The translations under genes were made by a program, and so were the position numbers. 64,000 nt of DNA from Shewanella japonica. GTDB lineage: Bacteria; Pseudomonadota; Gammaproteobacteria; Enterobacterales; Shewanellaceae. Each line of letters begins with the position of its first letter. Position 1 is the stretch's first letter. Below, in pieces: positions 46,972 to 56,988 of this stretch. Below the pieces are notes generated by a model. The model was not told the DNA's origin, searched no databases, and saw only the letters and a program-made list of their open reading frames with translations. Where the stretch lies: the NCBI RefSeq assembly GCF_002075795.1, contig NZ_CP020472.1:355001-419000 (forward strand). Direction: 5' to 3'.

Positions 46972-48936
46972 TTAGAGTTTGAGGTTACTTTTTAAAAAAC
47001 TCAGCATTTTATCGTAATATTTTGCCCTATGGTCATCGTTATAAAAACCATGGCCTTCATCATCCATAATGAGTTTTTCATAGGGATGTTTGTTTTGGTT
47101 CAGCCCTTTTTCTAATGACTCTAATTGCTCAATCGGTGCTCGTTCATCATTGCCACCATGCACTAGTAGTATGTTTGCTTTCAGTTTATCAGTATTAAAA
47201 GCAGGTGACATGTTTTCTAGCTGCTGGATGTTTTCTCCAAGGACTTGTTTTAAATAGCTATTGCCGCTACTTGTTTGTTGTATATCACCTTCCTCAAACA
47301 TCATTTTTAAATCGTAGACACCAGCAAATCCAATTGCACATTTGAATAATTCAGGTTCAATGATTGCGCTTTGAAGTGCACTGTAGTCACCAAAACTAGC
47401 ACCTACGATACAAATTCTGTCTTTATCTACGAAGCCTTGATCAATTACATACTTGGTACCATCGATGATGTCGTATTGAATATCAGCTCCCCATTTTTGA
47501 TAACCGTCTTGTTGGAACTGTTTACCATAACCACCAGAACCTCGAAAGTTAACTTGTAAAACGGCCATTCCTTGGCTGGCAAGCAATTGACTTTGGGGAT
47601 CAAAAGACCACCAGTCTCGCACGTAATGTGGACCACCATGTGGATTAACAATTAGCGGTAAGTTCTTGGCCTCTTTGCCTTCAGGTAAAGTTAAATAACC
47701 AGAAATAATTTTTCCATCACGACTCGTGAAGCTTATCGGCTTTACTTCTGCCATTGCATCAGGATCTAACCAGCTTTTTTCAGATGCGAGATAGTCTAAT
47801 GTGACTTTTTCTGTATCAAATAGGTAGTAGTCACCGGGATTTTTATCGTTAAAAGCTTTAATCACGAATAGTTTTGCATCTGTTGTTTCACTGATAATTT
47901 GCACTTGATGACCGGGGAGTGATGCAATGAGTTGCTTCAGTAATTTTGTATGATCATCTTTTTGATCAACGAAAGCATATGTTGGATAGCCATCTTCATA
48001 TTCAACTGCATAGAGCTGTTTAGACTGTTTGTTGATCCAAAAGTTACTTGGATCAACATTTTCATCATTAATGATCTTTTCTTTTTGGCCACTGACTAAG
48101 TCAATTTTATAAATACTTACAGTTTGATTATTTTCTCTAGCCGCTGCATAAATGGTGCTTGCTTTTCCTGCAAATGAAATAGGGTGAAAATCAGTTAACC
48201 CTACATTGAGATCATTGGCATTTATCCAATCACCATCTTGTCGATAAAACGTGTGTAATTCGTTGTTTTTATTAACCCCAGAGACGAATTTAACTTCGCC
48301 TTCATTGTCAGTTAAAAAGCTTGGGTTACCGATGGGGGATGTGGCTACTTTTCTCCTAACACCAGTTTTAACATTGACTCTGTAAACATGTTGTAAGCTA
48401 TCGTTGCCCAATGAAGTGACGCTTCCCCAAGGAATTGCATTAACTAGCATATACTTATCATTTTCAGGTAATGGGTCTAAAATATATGCAGTGGCTCTAA
48501 TTGATGTATTTCTCTTAATATTTGAACCAGTTTGCTGCTCGCTGCTATTGTAGCCAAATAAATATTTTCCTTTCGAGCCGTCAGCATTAACAGCCATAAG
48601 TTCACCATAATACTGGGGAACATCTGTCCAGCCTTTAAGATAGACTTTTTGCAATACGATTCTATCTTGGTTGACCCACTCATAATTTCCGACTTCAGCA
48701 TTCCCTGGAAAATTTATCGCACTAATCATTTTTTTAGTTTCAGTTTCTAAAATAATTAAGGTTTTTTTACCATCATGGGTGGTCAATGCGCTGAGAAAAT
48801 CACCATTGGGTGATATTTTTACATGGCTATACTCAGCGCCTTTACTATATAAAGCTGCCTGAGATAAAGAAGTTGCACTTAATATTGAGGGAAAAACAGC
48901 GAGCAGAAAACTTGCAATAATAGCAGTGTATTTCAT
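46972..48936 (-). CDS. S9-family prolyl oligopeptidase / acylaminoacyl-peptidase-like serine peptidase
   Basis: About 654 residues; the ATG at 48936 has AAGG at the right spacing, though ATG at 48942 is also possible. A signal peptide (hydrophobic 5-18, cleavage near SATS) sends it to the periplasm. A beta-propeller-like region covers about 30-390 and the alpha/beta-hydrolase domain the remainder. The catalytic triad is visible: Ser in GASFGDYS, Asp in HGGNDERAP and His in DEGHGFYN. It should cleave short peptides, probably releasing N-terminal residues. It stands alone between folE and slmA. Confidence 0.9.
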   Translation of the reverse strand: MKYTAIIASFLLAVFPSILSATSLSQAALYSKGAEYSHVKISPNGDFLSALTTHDGKKTLIILETETKKMISAINFPGNAEVGNYEWVNQDRIVLQKVYLKGWTDVPQYYGELMAVNADGSKGKYLFGYNSSEQQTGSNIKRNTSIRATAYILDPLPENDKYMLVNAIPWGSVTSLGNDSLQHVYRVNVKTGVRRKVATSPIGNPSFLTDNEGEVKFVSGVNKNNELHTFYRQDGDWINANDLNVGLTDFHPISFAGKASTIYAAARENNQTVSIYKIDLVSGQKEKIINDENVDPSNFWINKQSKQLYAVEYEDGYPTYAFVDQKDDHTKLLKQLIASLPGHQVQIISETTDAKLFVIKAFNDKNPGDYYLFDTEKVTLDYLASEKSWLDPDAMAEVKPISFTSRDGKIISGYLTLPEGKEAKNLPLIVNPHGGPHYVRDWWSFDPQSQLLASQGMAVLQVNFRGSGGYGKQFQQDGYQKWGADIQYDIIDGTKYVIDQGFVDKDRICIVGASFGDYSALQSAIIEPELFKCAIGFAGVYDLKMMFEEGDIQQTSSGNSYLKQVLGENIQQLENMSPAFNTDKLKANILLVHGGNDERAPIEQLESLEKGLNQNKHPYEKLIMDDEGHGFYNDDHRAKYYDKMLSFLKSNLKL

Positions 48937-49040
48937 AAACATCCTTGTATTTTTATCGGAAAAACCTATCGACTTCTATCGATTAATTCTATTTTTGTCA
49001 TCTTAAAGTACGACTTTTAAGTCATTAATACAATTGTTTA

Positions 49041-49067
49041 CATAAAAAAACGCACCGAAGTGCGTTT
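49041..49067 (-). terminator. Rho-independent terminator after slmA
   Basis: An 8-bp perfect stem (AAACGCAC with GTGCGTTT) closed, on the minus strand, by a TTCG tetraloop and followed by seven T. It lies 25 bp after the slmA stop. Confidence 0.85.
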
Positions 49068-49092
49068 ACATTATTGTACTTTGAAGGCTGAT

Positions 49093-49686
49093 TTAGCTGC
49101 GTAACAACTGCTGCTGAACAAATTGCCATTGCTCGTCAAAGTGCTCGGTAGGTTTTTGTTTAAATTCACTACGAACAAATTGGGCGATTCTGCCTTCGGC
49201 GATAGCTAATAATAAGTTAGCTAAAATGGCTTCATCTAAATTAAAACCATGGCCTTCACGTAAGGTTTTTTCACGCAGTATTTGCTTAATTTGGGTTTCA
49301 ATTTTGGCAAATAAACCACTGATGCGGCTGCGTAGACGCTCGTTCTCGCCCAGTAGTGCGTCGCCATTGAGTACCCGTGAAATACCTGGGTTACGCTCAG
49401 AGAAGACCAGTAATAGCTGTAAGACGAGTTCACAGCGTTTCATGGTGTCTTTCTCTTCATCCATAATCAGGTTTAAACGAGACAAAATCGCGTCTTCAAT
49501 AAACTCAATTAAGCCTTCAAACATTCTTGCTTTACTTGGGAAGTGGCGATAAAGCGCCGCTTCAGAAACACCAACTTCAGCTGCCAATTTAGCAGTGGTA
49601 ATACGTTGGCCAGGGCTGGTTTCCAGCATGTGCGCGAGACACTGTAAAATGTGCTCACGACGATTTATTTTTGGGCTAGCCGCCAT
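49093..49686 (-). CDS. slmA: Nucleoid occlusion factor SlmA (TetR family)
   Basis: A 197-residue TetR-fold protein starting [21 protein letters not shown]. The HTH is at about residues 28-50 ([24 protein letters not shown]). SlmA binds specific chromosomal sites and blocks FtsZ polymerisation over the nucleoid. Its place directly after dut and coaBC is the conserved gammaproteobacterial order and separates it from other TetR regulators. It lies 34 bp after the dut stop. Confidence 0.95.
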   Translation of the reverse strand: MAASPKINRREHILQCLAHMLETSPGQRITTAKLAAEVGVSEAALYRHFPSKARMFEGLIEFIEDAILSRLNLIMDEEKDTMKRCELVLQLLLVFSERNPGISRVLNGDALLGENERLRSRISGLFAKIETQIKQILREKTLREGHGFNLDEAILANLLLAIAEGRIAQFVRSEFKQKPTEHFDEQWQFVQQQLLRS

Positions 49687-49720
49687 TTGTTATTCCTAGG
49701 CTTGTGACTACTTGTAAAGG

Positions 49721-50179
49721 TTATTTGGTACCTGAGTGACCAAATCCGCCTTCACCACGATCTGAGGTATCAAACTCATCGACTAAGGTAAATTGTGCTT
49801 GAACAACAGGAACAAACACCAGTTGCGCTAAACGATCACCTATTTCTAATGTAAAAGGCTCATCGCTACGATTCCAGCAAGACACCATTAATGGTCCTTG
49901 GTAATCAGAGTCAATTAAGCCGACTAAGTTACCTAACACAATGCCGTGTTTATGCCCCAAACCTGAGCGAGGCAAAATCACTGCCGCAAGACTTGGATCG
50001 GCAACGTGTACTGCAATCCCTGTGGGGATTAACACTGTTTTACCTGGCTCAATGACCATGGTGGTATCGATCATGGCGCGCAAGTCCATACCAGCACTGC
50101 CTGGTGTGGCATAGTTTGGTAGTGGAAACTCGCTGCCTATGCGGGAGTCGAGTAACTTTAATTCTACAGGTGTCTTCAT
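49721..50179 (-). CDS. dut: dUTP diphosphatase
   Basis: A 152-residue trimeric dUTPase with the five motifs: GSAGMDLRA (28-36), [20 protein letters not shown] with the catalytic Asp, [10 protein letters not shown], and the C-terminal P-loop-like GEGGFGHSG. It hydrolyses dUTP to dUMP, keeping uracil out of DNA and feeding dTMP synthesis. The ATG overlaps the coaBC stop (ATGA), so the two are co-translated. Confidence 0.97.
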   Translation of the reverse strand: MKTPVELKLLDSRIGSEFPLPNYATPGSAGMDLRAMIDTTMVIEPGKTVLIPTGIAVHVADPSLAAVILPRSGLGHKHGIVLGNLVGLIDSDYQGPLMVSCWNRSDEPFTLEIGDRLAQLVFVPVVQAQFTLVDEFDTSDRGEGGFGHSGTK

Positions 50180-51369
50180 GATGTTTTTATTTTTGTTGCT
50201 ATTAAAGTAAGTAATTGTTTTGCTAGGGTCAGTTTATCGGTTGCTGGCAGCTGTTGACTACCGTCCTGCCAAAAAACATGTAATGCATTGGCGTCAGCAT
50301 TAAAACCAAGCCCAGCGATTGATACGTCGTTTGCGGCAATTAAGTCCAACTTTTTTCGCTCAAGCTTGCCACGGGCGTATTCTTCTACGTTATCGGTCTC
50401 AGCAGCAAAACCTACAGTGAAAGGACGATTTTTTAATGCGGCTACATTGGCAAGAATGTCTGGATTACGGATCATCTCAAGCCGCATATTCTCAGCTGAT
50501 TTTTTGATTTTTGATTCTGCTACTTCAGCAATGCGGTAATCTGCGACAGCAGCACAGCCTATAAAGATATCCTGACCATCAACATGCTCCATAACAGCAT
50601 CAAGCATGTTTTGGGCTGATTCAACATCAATACGGTTGACATGACTTGGGGTCGCTAAATTGACTGGCCCTGATACTAAGGTGACTTCAGCGCCCATTTG
50701 TGTCGCCGCTGTGGCCAATGCGAAGCCCATTTTGCCTGAACTATGGTTAGAAATATAACGCACTGGGTCAATCGCTTCTCGAGTTGGGCCTGCTGTGAGG
50801 AGTAGTTTGACTCCTGCTAACGGTTTAGGGCCAAAGAAATTGATGAGCTGCTCAGCAATGGCTAACGGCTCCATCATCCGACCAGGACCCACTTCGCCAC
50901 AGGCTTGGTCGCCACTCGCTGGCCCCCATACTGTGATGCCTTTGCGAGCAATATTGGCAAGGTTTTCTTGAGTGGCTTGATTACGATACATTTGCTGGTT
51001 CATGGCTGGACACACTATTACTGGCGCTTCTGTGGCTAAGCAGGTGGTCGTTAGCAATTCATCTGCCATGCCAGCATTAATGCGGGCAATAAGGTTTGCT
51101 GTTGCTGGCGCTACGATGACTACATCAGCCCAGCGAGCTAATTCAATGTGCCCCATTGCAGCTTCAGCTGCGGGATCCAGTAAGTCAGAAGCAACAGGGT
51201 GACCTGATAAAGCTTGAATGGTTAACGGGGTGATAAATTCCATGGCGCTTTGGCTCATGACCACACGAACATCTGCGCCACGTTCTTTGAGGCGACGAAT
51301 TAAGTCAGCACTTTTATACGCGGCTATGCCACCACCGATACCCAAAAGGACTTTTTTATTTGTCAGCAT
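50176..51369 (-). CDS. coaBC: Bifunctional phosphopantothenoylcysteine decarboxylase / phosphopantothenate-cysteine ligase
   Basis: A 397-residue fusion. The N-terminal CoaC flavoprotein domain (1 to about 180) has [13 protein letters not shown], the catalytic His in [10 protein letters not shown] and the CPAMNQQMY motif with the active-site Cys. The C-terminal CoaB ligase domain has [23 protein letters not shown] and the Lys-rich [10 protein letters not shown]. Together they convert phosphopantothenate to phosphopantetheine for CoA. It is divergent from radC. Confidence 0.97.
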   Translation of the reverse strand: MLTNKKVLLGIGGGIAAYKSADLIRRLKERGADVRVVMSQSAMEFITPLTIQALSGHPVASDLLDPAAEAAMGHIELARWADVVIVAPATANLIARINAGMADELLTTTCLATEAPVIVCPAMNQQMYRNQATQENLANIARKGITVWGPASGDQACGEVGPGRMMEPLAIAEQLINFFGPKPLAGVKLLLTAGPTREAIDPVRYISNHSSGKMGFALATAATQMGAEVTLVSGPVNLATPSHVNRIDVESAQNMLDAVMEHVDGQDIFIGCAAVADYRIAEVAESKIKKSAENMRLEMIRNPDILANVAALKNRPFTVGFAAETDNVEEYARGKLERKKLDLIAANDVSIAGLGFNADANALHVFWQDGSQQLPATDKLTLAKQLLTLIATKIKTS

Positions 51370-51543
51370 GTTTACTCAATCCTGCTATCCAGTTCATTGG
51401 CGCTACAATATCACAATCAACCTAAATGGTGACGATCCGAAATTAAAATTTTCGTCCATACTCTATGGTTATGTTGGCAGTGATGAGTTAGCTAACAGGA
51501 ATATTGACTGAATTTGATTTAAGCAATAAACAAGGGAGTGTTT

Positions 51544-52221
51544 ATGGCAATAAAAGATTGGCCAGAAGGAGAAGGTCCACGAGATAAGTTACTTCATCAT
51601 GGGGCTGGGCACTTATCAGATGCAGAATTATTGGCTGTATTATTGCGAAATGGGTTAGCAGGCCATAATGCGGTGGATTTGGCTCGAGAAATGATCACAG
51701 AATTTGGCGGATTACGGGCTTTATTTTCAGCATCACAGTCTCAAGTGTGTCAATTAGCGGGTGTTGGGCCGGTAAAATTTGCTCAAATGCAGGCTGCATC
51801 GGAGATTTCGAAGCGAATTTTTCAAGAAAATATGCATCGAGGACAAATTTTAATAAATCCTGATTTAACTCGGGACTATTTAATGAGACAATTAGCAGAC
51901 CGATCCTATGAAGTGTTCGCATTATTATTGTTGGATAGCCAACATAGAGTGATTCAGTTTGTAGAATTATTCCGCGGAACGATTAATTCGGCATCAGTAT
52001 ATCCACGTGAAGTGGTGGCGTTGGTGCTGGAGAAAAAGGCTGCGGCAGTCATAGTGTGTCATAATCACCCGTCTGGCATTGCAGAGCCAAGTCAGGCAGA
52101 TCGGCAAATTACTGACAGATTAAAAAAAGCCCTCTCTACTATCGATGTTTCTCTATTAGATCATATGGTTGTAGGTGATCAGCAGATAATATCCTTTGCT
52201 GAACGTGGGTGGATATTTTAA
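51544..52221 (+). CDS. radC: RadC family JAB/MPN-domain protein
   Basis: About 225 residues from ATG 51544 (MAIKDWPEGEGPR), preceded by AGGGAG; the 2-residue longer form from 51538 overlaps the RBS spacing. The N-terminal UPF0758/HhH-like domain (LAGVGPVKFAQMQ near residue 70) is followed by the JAMM metal-binding motif HNHPSGIAEPSQAD near residues 173-186. Its biochemical role is unsettled despite the old DNA-repair name. It lies upstream of the L28/L33 operon as in E. coli. Confidence 0.94.
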   Translation: MAIKDWPEGEGPRDKLLHHGAGHLSDAELLAVLLRNGLAGHNAVDLAREMITEFGGLRALFSASQSQVCQLAGVGPVKFAQMQAASEISKRIFQENMHRGQILINPDLTRDYLMRQLADRSYEVFALLLLDSQHRVIQFVELFRGTINSASVYPREVVALVLEKKAAAVIVCHNHPSGIAEPSQADRQITDRLKKALSTIDVSLLDHMVVGDQQIISFAERGWIF

Positions 52222-52228
52222 ACAACAC

Positions 52229-52257
52229 TTGATCTTAGTTTTGTTATCGTGTATAAA
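52229..52257 (+). promoter_or_regulatory. Sigma70 promoter of rpmB-rpmG
   Basis: TTGATC (52229-52234) and TATAAA (52252-52257) are separated by 17 bp. The bases after the -10 (ATGCGCCC) form a GC-rich discriminator, the type linked to stringent control of ribosomal genes. Confidence 0.65.
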
Positions 52258-52343
52258 ATGCGCCCTCTTTGTGCCTCGGGCGACGGCCACACGAGGCACA
52301 TAAATGCTCGAGCGTTTTAAAATTGTTTTTGGAGAAGATTGAC

Positions 52344-52580
52344 ATGTCAAGAGTATGCCAAGTAACTGGCAAGAAGCCGATGGTTGGTAACAACCGTTCG
52401 CACGCTAAAAATTCGACTCGTCGTCGTTTTTTACCTAACCTACAAAACCACCGTTTTTGGTTAGAAGAAGAAAAACGCTTCGTGCAACTACGTGTATCTA
52501 CTAAAGGTATCCGTATCATCGATAAAAAAGGTATTGAAGTTGTAGTTAAAGAACTTCGTGCCCGCGGCGAGAAGGTATAA
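52344..52580 (+). CDS. rpmB: Large ribosomal subunit protein bL28
   Basis: A 78-residue basic protein starting [20 protein letters not shown], exactly the bL28 N-terminus. ATG at 52344 has GGAGAAGATTGAC before it; the frame continues upstream to 52269 but without similarity. It lies 6 bp before rpmG in the usual pair. Confidence 0.98.
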   Translation: MSRVCQVTGKKPMVGNNRSHAKNSTRRRFLPNLQNHRFWLEEEKRFVQLRVSTKGIRIIDKKGIEVVVKELRARGEKV

Positions 52581-52586
52581 TAGAAA

Positions 52587-52760
52587 ATGGCTAAATCTAA
52601 AGGTAATCGTGAGAAGATCAAATTAGTATCTAGTGCTAAAACTGGTCACTTCTACACTACTGAAAAAAATAAGCGTAACATGCCTGAAAAAATGGAAATC
52701 AAAAAATTTGATCCAGTTATTCGTCAGCACGTTATCTACAAAGAAGCTAAAATCAAGTAA
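52587..52760 (+). CDS. rpmG: Large ribosomal subunit protein bL33
   Basis: A 57-residue basic protein read directly from the sequence: it begins [20 protein letters not shown] and ends YKEAKIK. It has no CxxC zinc-binding pairs, so it is the zinc-independent (C-minus) form of bL33. It follows rpmB by 6 bp, and a strong terminator lies 19 bp after its stop. Confidence 0.96.
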   Translation: MAKSKGNREKIKLVSSAKTGHFYTTEKNKRNMPEKMEIKKFDPVIRQHVIYKEAKIK

Positions 52761-52778
52761 TTGATTTTTCCTCCTTTT

Positions 52779-52807
52779 AAAAGCCCCTTTTTAGGGGCTT
52801 TTTTTTG
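52779..52807 (+). terminator. Rho-independent terminator after rpmG
   Basis: A 9-bp perfect stem (AAAAGCCCC with GGGGCTTTT), 6-base loop, followed by eight T. Confidence 0.9.
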
Positions 52808-53121
52808 GCCTTTTTTCAGCCCCACCTATGTCATCCCAACTCTCTTATCCATTTTTAAGTAGCAATATATCTTTACAGTGCTTTGTGCTGATTATTTAGT
52901 GTGAGTATTAAACTTGTCATCTTGGCTGATTAGGCTGCGTATGACTGAGTGCTTACCTGTATATTGGCCAACTATTTAACAAACCATGGCAAAAGGGTCG
53001 CTTTAATTAAGTGATTGGCTAGCTGATATTTTATCGAATACTAACGTGACACCGCTTTTGAGACTTTTTTTGAATAGTTAAATACTAAAAAGCGCTAAAT
53101 ATCCCAATAAAAGTCTTTTAA
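52808..53121. other. Intergenic region upstream of argA
   Basis: About 310 bp of AT-rich sequence without a supportable gene, hairpin or clear promoter. The argA promoter is expected near its right side, close to the ARG-box-like repeats. Confidence 0.5.
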
Positions 53122-53160
53122 AGTGAATTTAAATGCAATAATATTGATTAATTATATTGG
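53122..53160. promoter_or_regulatory. Putative tandem ArgR operator (ARG boxes) of argA
   Basis: Box 1 (53122-53139) contains TGAATTTAAATGCA, which differs at one position from the palindromic core TGAATwwwwATTCA. Box 2 (53143-53160, TTGATTAATTATATTG) is weaker but lies exactly 21 bp further, the 3-bp spacing usual for ArgR hexamer sites. Both are within 95 bp of the argA start. Confidence 0.55.
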
Positions 53161-53216
53161 TGTCGTATTTTGAAATAGACACTGAATACCGTTAAGTTTA
53201 TTTGTTAGGGGTTAAT

Positions 53217-54542
53217 GTGCCTTTAAGAACCACAGAACTTGTTGATGGATTCCGTCACTCAGCGCCATATGTCAATGTGCATCGCGGCAAAACCTTCGTT
53301 GTGATGCTTGGTGGCGAAGCACTGCTACATAATCAATTTAGAGGCATTCTCAATGATGTCGCCTTGTTGCACTCTTTAGGGATTAAAGTCGTGCTAGTTT
53401 ATGGTGCCCGCCCTCAAATTGACGCGGCATTGCATGATGCGAACATCGAGCCTACGTATCACAATGGTGTGCGTATAACCGACGAAGACTCGCTTAAAGT
53501 CATTAAGCAAGTTGCCGGTGCTGTGCAATTTGATATAACCGCGCGCTTATCGATGAGCTTGGGTAATACACCGATGCAAAATGCGCAAATCAACTTAGTG
53601 AGCGGCAATTTTGTTATTGCACAGCCATTAGGTATTGATGATGGCGTCGATTTTTGCCTGACTGGCAAAGTGCGCCGTATTGATACCCAAGGGTTAGAGC
53701 GTCAATTAAATAATAACTGTATTGTGTTAATGGGTCCTATGGCGGTCTCAGTGACTGGTGAGTGTTTTAATTTAACGGCTGAAGAGGTTGCCACCCAAGT
53801 GGCGATAAAGTTAAAGGCAGATAAGATCATTGGCTTTAGTAATACTCACGGCATTTTAGATGACTCAGGCGAGGTGATTGCCGAGTTAATGCCTAATGGC
53901 GCACAAGCTATTTGGGATGACATGAATCAAGCTGGCGAAGCCTGTGTTGGTACTATGGCCTTCTTAAAAGCCAGTATTGATGCGTGTCGTAATGGCGTGC
54001 CACGTTGTCATTTAGTGAGTTACCTTGAAGATGGCACCTTGTTGCAAGAGTTATTCTCTCGTGAAGGTATTGGTACCCAGATTGTGACCGAAAGTGCCGA
54101 ACGATTACGTCGGGCAAACATTGGCGATATCGGTGGTATCTTAGATTTAATTAGACCACTAGAAGAGCAAGGGATACTGGTTAGACGCTCTCGTGAGCAA
54201 CTGGAAATGGAAATCGAACAGTTTATGCTGATTGAGCGTGACAGTTTGGTGATTGGTTGTGCAGCACTGTATCCATTTGAAGAAGATAATGCCGGTGAGT
54301 TTGCTTGTTTAGTCGTGCATCCCGATTACCGTGATGCCGACAGAGGTAGCGTGCTATTGAATAACATTATTGGTCAAGCCAGAGTCAGAGGCTATTCACG
54401 GCTATTTGCCTTAACGACTCGCAGTATTCATTGGTTTTTAGAGCATGGCTTTAATATTGTTGAGGTTGATGCGCTGCCGAATGTCAAAAAGCAGCTATAT
54501 AATTTTCAACGTAAATCAAAAATATTGGCCCTAGATTTATAA
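53217..54542 (+). CDS. argA: Amino-acid N-acetyltransferase (N-acetylglutamate synthase)
   Basis: About 441 residues from GTG at 53217, which has AGGGG 5 bp upstream; TTG at 53202 would add 5 non-conserved residues. The N-terminal amino-acid-kinase domain (20-280, VVMLGGEAL and [14 protein letters not shown]) binds arginine for feedback inhibition. The C-terminal GNAT domain (about 295-440, [17 protein letters not shown]) transfers acetyl from CoA to glutamate. It is the first step of arginine synthesis and carries likely ArgR sites upstream. Confidence 0.95.
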   Translation: MPLRTTELVDGFRHSAPYVNVHRGKTFVVMLGGEALLHNQFRGILNDVALLHSLGIKVVLVYGARPQIDAALHDANIEPTYHNGVRITDEDSLKVIKQVAGAVQFDITARLSMSLGNTPMQNAQINLVSGNFVIAQPLGIDDGVDFCLTGKVRRIDTQGLERQLNNNCIVLMGPMAVSVTGECFNLTAEEVATQVAIKLKADKIIGFSNTHGILDDSGEVIAELMPNGAQAIWDDMNQAGEACVGTMAFLKASIDACRNGVPRCHLVSYLEDGTLLQELFSREGIGTQIVTESAERLRRANIGDIGGILDLIRPLEEQGILVRRSREQLEMEIEQFMLIERDSLVIGCAALYPFEEDNAGEFACLVVHPDYRDADRGSVLLNNIIGQARVRGYSRLFALTTRSIHWFLEHGFNIVEVDALPNVKKQLYNFQRKSKILALDL

Positions 54543-54604
54543 GGTTTATTTATAACACTAGATTGAACATTAATGTTGAATACGTGATTGTTTGATACTT
54601 ACTG

Positions 54605-54643
54605 AAATGCCACAACATGTTAAGCCATGGGGTGGCATTTTTG
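54605..54643 (+). terminator. Rho-independent terminator after argA
   Basis: A 9-bp stem (AAATGCCAC with GTGGCATTT) with an 18-base loop and short T-run, 63 bp after the argA stop. Confidence 0.65.
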
Positions 54644-54731
54644 TTATGCTCGCAAAATATTGCATTATTCCAATCACATGCTCTATTAAGTCGGGCGCTT
54701 AATAAAAGCGAATTTTAGGTATAGAAAATCA

Positions 54732-55253
54732 ATGAATATAGAACTGGCAGGGCTAACAGCGAATGGTTTAGCTAATTTCATCGGCGTTATGATGGGCTTA
54801 TTGCTGCTCACGTTACTTTTAAAACTGAAAAAGATGCCAAGCATGGCCGTTTACGCAAGCTTAGGGATAATTATTGCGGTGTTTGGTTTGTTTTCTATTA
54901 CCTTGTATCAAACGCAACACGCGGAGTTATCGGCCGAGGAAAATCTTCAGGTGACACTGACTATTCCACTCTACGGACAAGTATTTCAGCAAGATGAATT
55001 AGTTTGGCAGCAAGCCAGAGTGATTAATCTTATTGAGGCGCCGCAATATATGCCTACAAGACGAACTAATGGTCTTGGCTTGTCAGGTTACTCATTAGGA
55101 TGGTTTACGCTGCAAAACGGCGATAAGGCGTTAGTATCAGTGACTACAAACGAGAATGTCTTGTTGTTACCCACTGAAAAGGGGTATTCGTTGTTGTTAT
55201 CGTTAGAAAACCCGCAAGCAGCAATGGCAAAAATGACTGCTTGGCAGGATTAA
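54732..55253 (+). CDS. Membrane-anchored bacterial PH-domain protein
   Basis: A 173-residue protein with two N-terminal TM helices (about 16-34 and 41-60) and a soluble C-terminal domain of about 100 residues. YMPTRRTNGLGLSGYSLGWF and NGDKALVSVTTNENVLLL look like the bacterial pleckstrin-homology fold (bPH). The function is unknown to me; related proteins are thought to act in membrane stress. It converges on rarD. Confidence 0.75.
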   Translation: MNIELAGLTANGLANFIGVMMGLLLLTLLLKLKKMPSMAVYASLGIIIAVFGLFSITLYQTQHAELSAEENLQVTLTIPLYGQVFQQDELVWQQARVINLIEAPQYMPTRRTNGLGLSGYSLGWFTLQNGDKALVSVTTNENVLLLPTEKGYSLLLSLENPQAAMAKMTAWQD

Positions 55254-55265
55254 GTCAATTGGCTG

Positions 55266-56162
55266 TTAGCTTTGCTTTAAACGACGGCGTCGTTGTAGTG
55301 CCATATCGGTAGTAAAGACCACTAAAGCACTCCAAATAAACCCAAAGGTGATGCCCTTTTCAATATCGAATGGTTCCTTGTATAAAAATATTGCCAAAAT
55401 AAACATGATACTGGGACCGATATACTGAAAGAATCCCAGCATCGATAGCGGAATGCGCATGGCTGCACCAGCAAAGCACAATAATGGCACTGTAGTGACA
55501 ATACCTGCTGCAATCAGTGTGAGGTTCATTGTCATATCATTAGTCAGCATATTCGCGCTGGCTGTGTCTAATGTGAGCGCTAAATAGCCGAGTGCGATAG
55601 GGAGCAAAATAGCGGTTTCAACTAATAAGCCTGTTTTAGCGTCGATATTGACCTTTTTACGCAGTAAACCATAAAAGCCAAAAGAAGCTGCTAATGCCAG
55701 AGATACTAAAGGTATTGAGCCGAATGAAATGAGCTGAATCAAAACGCCAATACTGGCTAGCGCCACTGCAGCCCACTGCAATTTGCGTAATCGCTCAGAT
55801 AAAAAGACCATTCCCAATAGCACATTAAATAATGGATTAATGAAGTAGCCTAAGCTGGCATCAAGCATTTGATCGTTATTAATGGCCCAAATAAATATCA
55901 ACCAATTAGCAGCAATGAGCACCGAGGTGAGTGCTAACACCAATAGCTGTTTGGGCTTTTTCAGCAAGGTCGTTAAGCGAGAGAAACCGCCCAAAAACTG
56001 CATTAAAATGATAATAAAAATAAATGACCACACGACACGGTGCGCTAAGGTTTCCAGCGCAGAAACGTCACTCAGTAACTTGAAATAAAGCGGTGCAATT
56101 CCCCATAGACAGTAGGCACAAATGGCAAGGGCTATGCCTTTACGATGTTCAAGATCTTGCAT
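55266..56162 (-). CDS. rarD: EamA-family transporter RarD
   Basis: About 298 residues with ten TM helices in two EamA halves. The ATG at 56162 (MQDLEHRKGIALAICAYCLWGIAPLY) gives the usual RarD length; a 20-residue longer frame starts with a TTG and has no RarD similarity. The family is predicted to move small metabolites, and RarD was linked to chloramphenicol sensitivity. Its order with yigI and recQ is conserved with enteric bacteria (pldA is absent here). Confidence 0.9.
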   Translation of the reverse strand: MQDLEHRKGIALAICAYCLWGIAPLYFKLLSDVSALETLAHRVVWSFIFIIILMQFLGGFSRLTTLLKKPKQLLVLALTSVLIAANWLIFIWAINNDQMLDASLGYFINPLFNVLLGMVFLSERLRKLQWAAVALASIGVLIQLISFGSIPLVSLALAASFGFYGLLRKKVNIDAKTGLLVETAILLPIALGYLALTLDTASANMLTNDMTMNLTLIAAGIVTTVPLLCFAGAAMRIPLSMLGFFQYIGPSIMFILAIFLYKEPFDIEKGITFGFIWSALVVFTTDMALQRRRRLKQS

Positions 56163-56333
56163 GGGAATCCAGTATGAAGCGATAAAGAAGGCGATTGTAG
56201 GTGGCTTACGGTAATCTCTCAAGTAATTCGCGAAATCATTTTACGTATATTGAATATACAAAAACTTTACAGTTGCCAAATAGACATTGATGTTCAATTG
56301 AATTATTCGCATCCGGCCACTCAACCCATCATA

Positions 56334-56798
56334 TCAGCCAACCATATAAGTTCCCGTGCCAAATGCGATATGAGTACCTTGTTCATTATGCAGCTCCATT
56401 CGGCACACTGAAACACGATTACCTGAACGGATCACACATCCTGTAGCGGTAAATATTTCCCCTCGGCCAGGGCGAAGGTAATCGACTCGCATATCAATTG
56501 TACCGAGCGTAGTGAGCCGTTGCTCTAACGCTTCAATGGTCCAATCTTCTCGGCTTGAAACTAAGCCTGCAAAACAGGTTAACCCACCGACCACATCGAG
56601 CAGTGTGGCTGTCACTCCACCATGTAATATGTGTTGATGAATATTGCCAATGAGTTCGGGTTTCATTTTAATCACCACTTCAACACCGTCGATATCGTAA
56701 CGCTTGATTTCTAATCCGAGTAGATTATGAAAAGGGACATGCTTATCAAAAATATCAGCCACTTGTTGTAATACTTTACGTTGAACGTCCGTGGTCAT
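56334..56798 (-). CDS. yigI: Hotdog-fold thioesterase YigI
   Basis: A 154-residue PaaI/YigI-type acyl-CoA thioesterase. The typical signature HQHILHGGVTATLLDVVGG (about residues 52-70) includes the HGG loop and catalytic Asp. It would hydrolyse medium- or long-chain acyl-CoA. Its position between rarD and recQ matches E. coli yigI. Confidence 0.85.
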   Translation of the reverse strand: MTTDVQRKVLQQVADIFDKHVPFHNLLGLEIKRYDIDGVEVVIKMKPELIGNIHQHILHGGVTATLLDVVGGLTCFAGLVSSREDWTIEALEQRLTTLGTIDMRVDYLRPGRGEIFTATGCVIRSGNRVSVCRMELHNEQGTHIAFGTGTYMVG

Positions 56799-56988
56799 AG
56801 TTGGCCTTTAGTTAGCAAGTCATGCTGAAATACATGAACGTGATGAGATAGAGTATTTAATCTAACTTAATTAGCTTTATAAAATCAATGGTGCATATTT
56901 GAGCAGTTGAGGTCAGCTATTGCGCATTGATTCGAGACATATGCACAGCAGTGCTTTAAAATGGCGCTTCTTATCTTCAGCTCAAAAG

